DNA from: Streptomyces sp. NBC_01428
GTDB taxonomy: Bacteria; Actinomycetota; Actinomycetes; Streptomycetales; Streptomycetaceae
Length of the DNA: 64,000 nt
Direction: 5' to 3'
Assembly (NCBI RefSeq): GCF_036231965.1
Contig: NZ_CP109499.1
Coordinates: forward strand, 1,116,001 to 1,180,000
Shown here: positions 17,627-25,571 of the stretch, in pieces
Layout of the letters: every line of letters begins with the position of its first letter
How positions within the stretch are numbered: position 1 is the stretch's first letter
The notes under the pieces: model-generated
What the model was told of the DNA's origin: nothing
The model's database searches: none
Seen by the model: only the letters and a program-made list of their open reading frames with translations
Program-made: the position numbers and the translations under genes

Positions 17627-20600
17627 GCAGGCAAGTCCTGTTGGTGTCCCCGGACCGCCCGGGCGCCCACCGTACGATCGCCCGCGCGCTGGCCGAGGCC
17701 GCGGAGGGGGCGCTGGTCACGGTGGCCCCCGGCCGGTACGAGGAGGCGCTGGACATCACCCGGGCGGTGACCCTGGCCGCCGAGGGCGGTGCGGGGTCCG
17801 TCCGGGTGCACGCGGCCTCCGGCAGCACCGTCGTCGTCGACGCGGAGGCGGTCCAGCTCTCCGGCCTGGTGCTGTCGGGTGCGGACCCGGAGGCGCCGGT
17901 CCTCGACCTGCGGCGCGGACAGACGGCGTTGGACAACTGTGTGATCGAAGGCGCCGCCTGGACGGCGGTGCTCGCCTGGAACGAGGGCATCCTGGCCGCC
18001 CGCGGCTGCAAGGTCAGCAATCCGAACGGCGCGGGCGTCGTGGTCACCTCGCGGGGCGGCAACGTCCTGGAGGACACGGAGATCACCGAGGCCGGTTCGT
18101 CGGCGGTCGTGGTCGCCGAACAAGGGCGTCTCGACGTACGGGACTGCCGCCTCGACCGTGCCCGCGGCAACGGCGTCTGCGTCAACGGCGGCGCGTCCGC
18201 GACCGTCGAGTCCACCCGGATCAGCGGGAGCGGCAAGCCCGCGGTGGCCGTCGAGCAGGAGGCGCGGGCCGTATTGCTCCGGGTGACCGTCACGGGCAGC
18301 ACCGTGCTGGACGCCTATCTCACGAGCCGGGGCGAGACCACGCTCACGGACTGTACGTTCTCCGGTTCGGCCGGACAGTCGGTGCACATCGCCGACGGTG
18401 CCGCGCCCCAGCTGCGCGGCTGCACGATGACGGGTGCGGCGCGCAGCGGCCTCCAGGCCGCCGGGGGCGCCCGGCCCCGGCTGGAGGACTGCGAGATCAG
18501 CGGCAGCCCGGTCGGACTGCACGTCACCGGCGCGGCGACCACGGTCACCGCGACGGGACTCGTGGTGCGTGACGCGGCGACCGCCGCCGTCCAGGCGGCC
18601 GACTCCGGCACCGCCGAACTGGAACGGCTCACCGTGGCCGGCACGTCGGGCGCGGGGGTCCGCGCCCAGGGCGGCGCGCGGCTCACCCTTCGGGACGCCA
18701 CGGTCACCCTGAGCGGAGGCGGCGAGGGGCTCGCGCTCGCCGGGAAGTCGACCGCGTATCTGGCCGGCTGCGCGCTGCGCGGCTGCGGGGCCGTCGTCGG
18801 CGAGAGCGCCGAACTGACCGCGCACGACAGCGAGTTCACGGGGTCCGCGACCGACGCTGTGCAGGTGCTGGCGGGCGGCTCCCTCACCGCCGTCGGCTGT
18901 CGGATGACCGGCGCGAACGGGCACGGCGTCAACGCCCACGCCGACGCCCGCACCGATCTGAGCAACTGCGCCGTCGCGGACAACGCCCGGGACCGTGCGG
19001 CGGACGCGGCGTCGGCAGCCCCGGCCCCGGCGGCCCACCAGCAGGACGCGGAGGCCCCCCGATCCGGTACGGGCCCGCTGGCCGAACTGGAGGCCCTGGT
19101 CGGCCTGGAGAGCGTGAAGCACGAGGTCACCGGGCTGATCAACCTCAACAAGATGACCAAGCGGCGGACCGAGATGGGGCTGCCCATGCCGCCGATGAGC
19201 CGCCACCTGGTCTTCGCGGGGCCGCCCGGTACCGGCAAGACGACGGTGGCCCGGCTGTACGGGGCCGTCCTCGCGGAGCTGGGCATCCTCAGCCAGGGTC
19301 ACATCGTCGAGGTGGCCCGGGCCGATCTGGTCGCCCAGATCATCGGCGGCACCGCCATCAAGACCACCGAGGTCTTCAACCGGGCGCTGGGCGGGGTGCT
19401 GTTCATCGACGAGGCGTACACGCTGACCAACCAGTCGCGCGGCACGGGCCCCGACTTCGGCCAGGAGGCCGTCGAGTCGCTGATGAAGCTGATGGAGGAC
19501 CACCGCGACGAGATCGTGGTGATCGCGGCGGGCTACTCCGAGCACATGGACCGCTTCCTCGCCTCCAACCCGGGCATGGCATCGCGGTTCGCCCGCACGG
19601 TCGAGTTCCCGAACTACGCGCCGGACGAACTGGTCACCATCGTGCGGGGGTTGTGCGCCAAGCACTACTACGAGCTGTCCGACGACGCCTTGGAGGCGCT
19701 GTCGCGCTACTTCGAGGACGTGCCCAAGGGCCCGACGTTCGGCAACGGCCGCGTCGCCCGGCAGGTGTTCGAGTCGATGATCAGCACACAGGCGTCCCGG
19801 CTGGCCGCGCAAGCGCCGGAGCACGACAGCGACCTGAGCCGCCTGACCGCGGCCGACGTCACCCCGGTGCCGCAGGCGCCCACGCCCGAGGGACAGGCGC
19901 GACCGACGACACGGGCGCACACCCAAGCGCCGCCGTCGGAGCGGGACGTGGCACCCGCGCCACCCGCGACGCCGGCCCCGGTCTCCGCTTCCGGCGTCCC
20001 CACGTCCCCTGCTGCGGCGGCTCCCTCGGCCGCGACTGCGCCGAAAGCGCCCGTCGACGCACCGGCCGCGCCGGAGACTCCTGCGGCCTCATCCCGCGCG
20101 AAGGCACACCCCGCGCCGGCGTTCGCCGGCCGCCACCTGGCCGCCCTCACCGGCCTCGGCCCGGTGCCCGAGGCGCTGGCCGCCCGGGTCGAGACCTTGG
20201 TGGGACTCGGGCAGGGCACCGCCGGACTGGCCGACGTCATCCTGGAGGGCGCTCCCGGCAGCGGACGCCGTGCCGTGGCCGCCGCCTACGGGCGGGCGCT
20301 CGCCGAACACGGCGTGGTGGCGTCCGGCGCGTTCACTCATGTGCCGCTCTCCGCTGTCCCGGCCCGCTGGCCGGAGCAGCCGCACGCGTACCTGGCCCAC
20401 ACGTTCCGGGAGGCCACGGGCGGGCTGCTGGTCGCCGAGGCCGATCACGCCTTCGAGCGCCGTCCGGCCGCCGAACGGGACGCCGTGATCGACGCGTTGG
20501 CGGCCGGGGCCGCGTCCCGCGACGCACAGGGTGCCGTCCTGGTGCTGTCCGGCAGCGCCCCGTACCTCATGGACCTGCTGCGGGACCGTACGGATCTGGC

Positions 20601-20865
20601 GGCCTCGTTCGCCGAGTACCTGCGGCTGCCCTCCTGGACCGGTGCCGGACTGGCCGAACTCACCCGGCGGCGGCTGGCCGTGCTGGGCTTCGAGGTGGAC
20701 GACGACGTGGCGGCGGCACTGGCGGGCCAGGACCCGGCGCACGGCGCCCACGGCGCGCACCGGCTGGCGGACCGTGTCGCCGCACGCGCCCGCGCCCGCC
20801 GCCTGGTCCTCGACGACCTCGCCGAGGACCTCCCGCTGCCCGCGGCGACGCTGGTGGCCCCCTGA
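17623..20865 (+). CDS. Beta-helix/AAA+ ATPase fusion, EccA-like
   Basis: This 1080-aa protein starts at GTG 17623 inside the preceding stop, with AAGGAG upstream. Residues about 25-455 are short repeats of the right-handed parallel beta-helix type (recurrent units such as VRDCRLDRARGNGVCV, LEDCEISGSPVGLHV). Residues about 485-745 are a CbbX/SpoVK-type AAA+ domain like that of EccA, with Walker A GPPGTGKT (533-540) and Walker B LFIDE (D596-E597). After a Pro/Ala linker, a second AAA-like region (about 830-1075) has GAPGSGRR in place of a Walker A, the Lys being lost. EccA proteins act on ESX substrates in the cytosol. Here the usual helical N-terminal part is replaced by a beta-helix, perhaps a substrate-binding surface. 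Confidence 0.85.
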   Translation: MSRQVLLVSPDRPGAHRTIARALAEAAEGALVTVAPGRYEEALDITRAVTLAAEGGAGSVRVHAASGSTVVVDAEAVQLSGLVLSGADPEAPVLDLRRGQTALDNCVIEGAAWTAVLAWNEGILAARGCKVSNPNGAGVVVTSRGGNVLEDTEITEAGSSAVVVAEQGRLDVRDCRLDRARGNGVCVNGGASATVESTRISGSGKPAVAVEQEARAVLLRVTVTGSTVLDAYLTSRGETTLTDCTFSGSAGQSVHIADGAAPQLRGCTMTGAARSGLQAAGGARPRLEDCEISGSPVGLHVTGAATTVTATGLVVRDAATAAVQAADSGTAELERLTVAGTSGAGVRAQGGARLTLRDATVTLSGGGEGLALAGKSTAYLAGCALRGCGAVVGESAELTAHDSEFTGSATDAVQVLAGGSLTAVGCRMTGANGHGVNAHADARTDLSNCAVADNARDRAADAASAAPAPAAHQQDAEAPRSGTGPLAELEALVGLESVKHEVTGLINLNKMTKRRTEMGLPMPPMSRHLVFAGPPGTGKTTVARLYGAVLAELGILSQGHIVEVARADLVAQIIGGTAIKTTEVFNRALGGVLFIDEAYTLTNQSRGTGPDFGQEAVESLMKLMEDHRDEIVVIAAGYSEHMDRFLASNPGMASRFARTVEFPNYAPDELVTIVRGLCAKHYYELSDDALEALSRYFEDVPKGPTFGNGRVARQVFESMISTQASRLAAQAPEHDSDLSRLTAADVTPVPQAPTPEGQARPTTRAHTQAPPSERDVAPAPPATPAPVSASGVPTSPAAAAPSAATAPKAPVDAPAAPETPAASSRAKAHPAPAFAGRHLAALTGLGPVPEALAARVETLVGLGQGTAGLADVILEGAPGSGRRAVAAAYGRALAEHGVVASGAFTHVPLSAVPARWPEQPHAYLAHTFREATGGLLVAEADHAFERRPAAERDAVIDALAAGAASRDAQGAVLVLSGSAPYLMDLLRDRTDLAASFAEYLRLPSWTGAGLAELTRRRLAVLGFEVDDDVAAALAGQDPAHGAHGAHRLADRVAARARARRLVLDDLAEDLPLPAATLVAP

Positions 20866-20987
20866 CCGGACGAACGGGCAGAGATTCGCGGTCGGTCGGG
20901 CAACGTGCCCGGAATCCGGTCAACGACCGCCACCGGCCCCCACGACGATCGTGACGACCGACCATCCCACGGACGAGAGGAACGGCC

Positions 20988-21323
20988 ATGGCCGGCAACA
21001 CAGAAGCATCGGTGGACATCGCGGGCATGAAGCTCGCCCAGGGCAGCTTCCAGACCGCGGTGGACGAGGCCAACGGCAGCTACACGCAGATGGAGAGCCA
21101 GATCGACGCCCTGCGGGCGAGCTGGACCGGTGACGCGGCCAGCACCTACCAGGGGGCGATGGACACCTGGCTCCAGGACTTCGCCACGGTGCGCAGCCAG
21201 CTCAACCTGATGCTGGAGAAGCTCCAGGCCAACACCGGTGACTACACCGTCACACACCAGACCACCACGGACACCGCGAGCACGCTCCACAAGAACATGA
21301 CGCAGCCCCTGCCGGGCTTCTAG
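20988..21323 (+). CDS. WXG100 (Esx) protein 1
   Basis: A 111-aa helical-hairpin protein with the family motif W46-T-G48 at the turn (RASWTGDAAS). A GAGAGG ribosome site precedes ATG 20988. It is followed 45 bases later by a second WXG100 gene, the normal tandem arrangement for a secreted heterodimer. I see no YxxxD/E signal at its C-terminus, so it probably rides with its partner, which has one. Confidence 0.93.
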   Translation: MAGNTEASVDIAGMKLAQGSFQTAVDEANGSYTQMESQIDALRASWTGDAASTYQGAMDTWLQDFATVRSQLNLMLEKLQANTGDYTVTHQTTTDTASTLHKNMTQPLPGF

Positions 21324-21368
21324 ACACCTTCCCTTCCCCACCGACCCGTTCACATCAAGGAGCCCACG

Positions 21369-21659
21369 ATGCCCACCTATACGGTCCAGATGAACCAGAT
21401 CGAGTACGTCGTCGGTGAGATGGCCGCGATCAGCAAGAAGATCCACGACACGCTGACCGACCTGGACGACAGCACCAAGATCCACCTCAGCGAGTGGACC
21501 AGCGACGCGCGCCACACGTACAACACGGTGAAGCTGAAGTGGGACACGGCGGCGGCCGACATGGTGACCCAGGCACAGAACGCCACCACCTCGCTCGGCC
21601 ACATCAACGAGGCCTACCACGCGGGTGAGCGGCACGGTGTGAGCCTCTGGGACCAGTGA
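21369..21659 (+). CDS. WXG100 (Esx) protein 2, carries YxxxE
   Basis: A 96-aa protein with the WXG turn degenerated to W43-T-S45 (SEWTSDA) and a C-terminal secretion signal of the general type VII form, Y83-HAG-E87. AAGGAG lies just before ATG 21369. It is the expected partner of the upstream 111-aa protein. The next gene begins one base after its stop. Confidence 0.92.
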   Translation: MPTYTVQMNQIEYVVGEMAAISKKIHDTLTDLDDSTKIHLSEWTSDARHTYNTVKLKWDTAAADMVTQAQNATTSLGHINEAYHAGERHGVSLWDQ

Positions 21660-21660
21660 C

Positions 21661-22287
21661 ATGGCGATCACGGACGAGAGCGCCGACCGGGGCAACAGCG
21701 ACCCGAACGTCAACCCCAACGACTACGGCGACAACAACAGCGGTTCCACACAGGGCAGCGGCGATCACCACTACCACGGGGGTACGGACGTCCTGCACGC
21801 GCCGGGCATCCTCAGTGATCTGCACCCCTTCGTTCCGCCGCCGGTACCGGGCGGGAACGGTTCGAACGGAACCTCGGTCAGCACACCGTCACTGGACCTG
21901 TTCGCCACCAACATCGACCTGCTGATCCAGCCGGTGCGTGACGTCGCCACCGGTCTCGCGGACGTCGCCATCGCACCGGGCGCCTTCTACCACGCCAACG
22001 TGATGCGGACGAAGGTCAACGGCCCCAACGCGGACGCGGGACTGAAGAAGAGCTACGGCGACGCCCTGTCGGCCCTGGTCACGGGGCTCACCGATCTGCG
22101 GGACGGGGTCAAGCAGCTCAGCCACGACTACGGGACGACCGAGGAGGCCAACGCCATGACGGCCACCGACCTCGCGGACGCGCTCGGCAACACCGCCAAC
22201 GACTTCAACACCATGATGACCTCGAACGGCGGCACCGGGATGACCGGCACCGGCAACCCCTCGACGAACACACCCGCCCCCGCCTGA
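21661..22287 (+). CDS. Probable type VII substrate with YxxxE signal
   Basis: This 208-aa protein is not assigned to a named family. Residues 1-75 are polar and rich in Asn, Asp, Gly, His and Pro. Residues about 78-185 look helical, with a Y157-GTT-E161 motif matching the type VII signal YxxxD/E, and a Gly/Thr/Pro tail follows. It starts one base after the second WXG100 gene, so it is co-translated with the Esx pair. Secretion through this system is inferred from the motif and position. Confidence 0.8.
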   Translation: MAITDESADRGNSDPNVNPNDYGDNNSGSTQGSGDHHYHGGTDVLHAPGILSDLHPFVPPPVPGGNGSNGTSVSTPSLDLFATNIDLLIQPVRDVATGLADVAIAPGAFYHANVMRTKVNGPNADAGLKKSYGDALSALVTGLTDLRDGVKQLSHDYGTTEEANAMTATDLADALGNTANDFNTMMTSNGGTGMTGTGNPSTNTPAPA

Positions 22288-22331
22288 GCCGGACCCGGCT
22301 GCCGAGGGCCCCCGCGCCCGGCCCCTGAGGT

Positions 22332-22350
22332 CCCGCCCCGGCCGGGCGGG
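22332..22350 (+). terminator. GC-rich hairpin inside the operon
   Basis: CCCGCCC (22332-22338) and GGGCGGG (22344-22350) flank a 5-base loop in the 161-bp gap before the PPE-like gene. It may attenuate transcription after the Esx genes. There is no U tract, and such sequences arise often at this G+C. Confidence 0.3.
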
Positions 22351-22448
22351 GCCCGAAGCGGGCGCGGGGCGACGGCACCGGGGGCGGGCACGGGCGGGAC
22401 GACGGACGCGGCACACACGCGGCACAGGCGCGTATCAGGAGAGCGACA

Positions 22449-24689
22449 GTGGCGGACTACAACAGCGGCGGCTTCCACCAGGGCGACGACGGCACGATCT
22501 TCGGCAGCCCCGACGGCTCGTCCAGCGGCAGCATCAACGACTACGACAACTGGGACTGGAAGCAGATCAAGGCGGCCATCACCGGCATGTCCGCCGGCGT
22601 CGCGACCGACGCCAACGAGTCCCACGCCCGTGCCGTCGCCGACCCCCAGTCGCTCCTGGACGCCGCCAACGCCTTCTTCCACGTGCAGCGGACCCTGGAG
22701 GGCATCACCAAGAGCCTGGTCGACCAGGCCAAGGCGCTCGCGGGCGACAACGGGCCGTGGAACGGGGCCGCCGCAGACGCCTTCCTCGACATGATGACCA
22801 ACTTCTCCCGGCAGGTGAAGGCCAACGCCGATGTCCTGGCCGGTGGTTCCACCGGTGACCGCTCGGTACCCCACCAGCTGGCCAACAACGCGATCACCCT
22901 CCAGAGCGCGCAGAACAAGCTGGGCGAGATCGACAGTTGGTACGCCGACCAGGCGATCGCGATGGGCGTGACGCCGATGTCGAACGGGCTGATCCCGATC
23001 AGCCAGAAGCCCGAACTGGTCCAGATGATGAACGAGGACATGCGCAGCGTCCTCAAGAGTCTGGCGCACACCTACCAGGTCACCACGGACAACATCGTCA
23101 ACCCGGTGCCGGTGAACTCCCCGGCCAACAACCCCAACGGAACGGGGGACGGCCCCCCGGACGAGGGCCCCGACCTCGGCGGACCCGACGGCGGGATCGG
23201 TGGCACGGGCGACCTGTCGGAGCTGTCGGGCATGACGGACACCGGTCTCGACCAGGGGCTCGACACGGGCGGGGGAATCGGCGGGCTGGACGGGTTGGGC
23301 GGTCTCGACCCGTCCGGCGACGTGGCGGGGTTCCCCGGCGACCCGTCCGCCCTGGACGGCACGGGCCTGGACGGAACAGGACTCGACGGGACGGGACTCG
23401 ACCCCACAGGACTCGACGACCTCGGTCTCGACGGCCTCGACCCCTCGGCCCTCGACAACGCGCTCAACCCGCTCTCCTTCCCCGGGCTCGCCGGTCTCGG
23501 CGGGCTGGGCGGACTGGGGACCGGCCGGCTGGGCGCCGGCAAGGGGGCCTTCGACGGCCTGTCGACGGCCGATCCCGAGGCGTTCGGGGACACGGGGCTC
23601 GCCGACGGGCTGTCCGACGGGCTCACCGGCGGTCTGGACAGCGGCCTGGCCGACGGGCTCGCCGCCGAGTCCGGGATGCCCTCGCAGCTCGCGACGTCCT
23701 CGGGGATGCCCTACATGCCGGGCATGGGCGGTACGGGCCAGGGCGGCGGCCTGTCCTCGGAGCCGACGGACGCCTCCGGGCTGCTCGACGCGAGTGCGGA
23801 ACCCTGGGAGGGCGAGGCGCTGACCGGCGGCGACGACATCGGCTCGGAGCTGGGCGCGTCGGCCGGCGGCGAAGGACTGACCACCGGCGGCATGCCGTAC
23901 CTGCCCGGGACGGGCGGCATGGGCGCGGCGGGTGCCGGCCGGGACGCGACGAGTGAACGGACCGACGCCTCGGGGCTGTTGGACGAGAGCGTCGAGCCCT
24001 GGGAGGGCGACGAGGACACCGGGACGGACGAGGTCGGCGCACCGGAGGGCGCCCTCCCCGGAGTGCCGTACCTGCCCGGTTTCGGCACGCCCGGCACCGC
24101 GGTCCGCGGGTCCCGCACCGACACCGGGGAGGACGGCGGCACCGCGTCCGCCGGCGAGGACGGCGAGCGCGCCGGGGAGTCCGCGGCGGGTGAACCGGCC
24201 GTCGTGCCGGGGGCCGGTTCAGCGGCACCCGCGACGGCTGCGGCACCGGTCGCGGCCGGTTCCGACGGGCTGCCCCTGTCCGGTGCCGACGGGAGCGCCG
24301 TCGTCCCGCGTCCGGTGGCCGACGACGGCGAGGAGGACTTCTCCGCCTGGGAGGCCGGAGCGGGAGCGGGCGCCTTCGTTCCCCTGCTCTGGGCGGTGCG
24401 CGGGGAGCGGGAGACACGGGAGACCTCCGCGGACGAGCAACAGGGTGTGACGAGCGAGCCGTTGAGCACCTGGCAGCCGGAACGGCATGCTCCCGGGACG
24501 CAGTCCGCGGCACAGGTGGTCCGGGGTGCGTCGGGGTGTGGCGACGGCGGGCCCGAACCGGAGGCACCCGACGCGCCCGAGGACCCCGAGGAGGAGACCG
24601 AGGAGACCGGCCGGGGCATCGCTGACCTGCTGATCCAGGAGGAGAGCACGTGGGGTGCCGTCCCCGACGGTCCCGCGGCGACGTACTGA
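22449..24689 (+). CDS. PPE/WXG-like secreted protein with Gly-Asp-Leu repeats
   Basis: This 746-aa protein starts at GTG 22449. Residues about 45-215 are helical with a WXG turn at W104-N-G106 (NGPWNGAAADAF). A long low-complexity part follows: about residues 300-330 repeat a GLDGT unit, then three near-copies of G(M/V)PY(M/L)PG occur, two of them alternating with TDASGLLD and PWEG blocks. The end is acidic. Such architecture is seen in actinobacterial type VII targets in which a helical domain carries a flexible tail. A structural or wall-associated role is possible; there is no enzyme motif. Confidence 0.8.
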   Translation: MADYNSGGFHQGDDGTIFGSPDGSSSGSINDYDNWDWKQIKAAITGMSAGVATDANESHARAVADPQSLLDAANAFFHVQRTLEGITKSLVDQAKALAGDNGPWNGAAADAFLDMMTNFSRQVKANADVLAGGSTGDRSVPHQLANNAITLQSAQNKLGEIDSWYADQAIAMGVTPMSNGLIPISQKPELVQMMNEDMRSVLKSLAHTYQVTTDNIVNPVPVNSPANNPNGTGDGPPDEGPDLGGPDGGIGGTGDLSELSGMTDTGLDQGLDTGGGIGGLDGLGGLDPSGDVAGFPGDPSALDGTGLDGTGLDGTGLDPTGLDDLGLDGLDPSALDNALNPLSFPGLAGLGGLGGLGTGRLGAGKGAFDGLSTADPEAFGDTGLADGLSDGLTGGLDSGLADGLAAESGMPSQLATSSGMPYMPGMGGTGQGGGLSSEPTDASGLLDASAEPWEGEALTGGDDIGSELGASAGGEGLTTGGMPYLPGTGGMGAAGAGRDATSERTDASGLLDESVEPWEGDEDTGTDEVGAPEGALPGVPYLPGFGTPGTAVRGSRTDTGEDGGTASAGEDGERAGESAAGEPAVVPGAGSAAPATAAAPVAAGSDGLPLSGADGSAVVPRPVADDGEEDFSAWEAGAGAGAFVPLLWAVRGERETRETSADEQQGVTSEPLSTWQPERHAPGTQSAAQVVRGASGCGDGGPEPEAPDAPEDPEEETEETGRGIADLLIQEESTWGAVPDGPAATY

Positions 24690-24747
24690 GTTCACCTCGG
24701 ACCAGGATCCGATCCCGTCAGCACCGCCCCTAGGGAGAAGAGTTCAC

Positions 24748-25179
24748 GTGCCCAGCCCGTACGACCAGCAGATCGAGGACCTGCTGGAGCAGTACCGCCG
24801 ACAGCGCGAGCAGGCCGCCGAGACCCGGCGCCGGATCAACGCGACGACGTCGACCGCGACCGCCCCGCGCCAGACGGTGAAGGTGACCGTCGGCGCGCAG
24901 GGCGAGGTCACCGCCATCGAGTTCCCGACCGGCGCCTACCGCCGCATGGCACCGAAGGAGCTGGCGGACGTGCTGCTGGCCACCATCCAGCAGGCGCGGT
25001 CCGAGGCGCTGGACGGCGTCGCCGGAGTGCTCGCCGGGGAACTGCCGTCCGGGGTGACGGTGGCCGACCTGCTCCAGGGCCGGGTCGACCCGACCGCCCT
25101 GCTGCCCGAGGATCCGGCGATGCCGGACTCCGTCCGCGACTACGTCGACCACGGCTTCCAGGGAGAGTCCCATGAGTGA
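24748..25179 (+). CDS. YbaB/EbfC-like small protein
   Basis: This 143-aa protein has the shape of the YbaB family: an N-terminal helix rich in Gln, Arg and Glu (QQIEDLLEQYRRQREQAAET), then beta strands (TVKVTVGAQGEVTAIEFP) and a second helix. YbaB proteins bind DNA as dimers, but copies sited in type VII loci are common and may serve as chaperones. GTG 24748 follows AGGGAGAAG. The stop overlaps the next start by 8 bases, so the two are probably made together. Confidence 0.8.
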   Translation: MPSPYDQQIEDLLEQYRRQREQAAETRRRINATTSTATAPRQTVKVTVGAQGEVTAIEFPTGAYRRMAPKELADVLLATIQQARSEALDGVAGVLAGELPSGVTVADLLQGRVDPTALLPEDPAMPDSVRDYVDHGFQGESHE

Positions 25180-25540
25180 CGGCACGTTCTCCGTCGACAC
25201 CGAGCGCCTGGAACAGGCCGCTCCGCAGGTCCAGGAACTGGCCGGACGCATCCGGTCCATCGCGACGAAGCTCGACGGCCGGCTGTCCGCGCTCGGCGAG
25301 TGCTGGGGCGACGACGAGAGCGGCCGGCAGTTCCTGGAGCAGTACGCCGTGCCCAAGCGGCAGCTCGGGCACGGCATCACCGGGGTCGGTGACGTCCTGG
25401 ACAGCACCGTCGAGGGCATCCGCACCATGGCCAAGGGGTTCGAGCGGACCGAGCAGCAGAACGTCGAGGCGCTGCGCGCGATCACACCCTCCGACTCCGC
25501 GACGGTGAGCGACGCGTCGCCGCACCGCACCCGCCGCTAG
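25172..25540 (+). CDS. WXG100-like protein preceding the giant gene
   Basis: This 122-aa protein is a helical hairpin whose turn reads C-W45-G-D47 rather than WXG, as in several WXG100-like partners of large effectors. It begins inside the YbaB-like gene (8-base overlap) and ends 31 bases before the giant gene. This order, YbaB-like then WXG100-like then large toxin, suggests that it and its neighbour assist export of the giant protein. Confidence 0.82.
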   Translation: MSDGTFSVDTERLEQAAPQVQELAGRIRSIATKLDGRLSALGECWGDDESGRQFLEQYAVPKRQLGHGITGVGDVLDSTVEGIRTMAKGFERTEQQNVEALRAITPSDSATVSDASPHRTRR

Positions 25541-25571
25541 CGCACGGCACGACAGAGGAACACGGCAGCAC

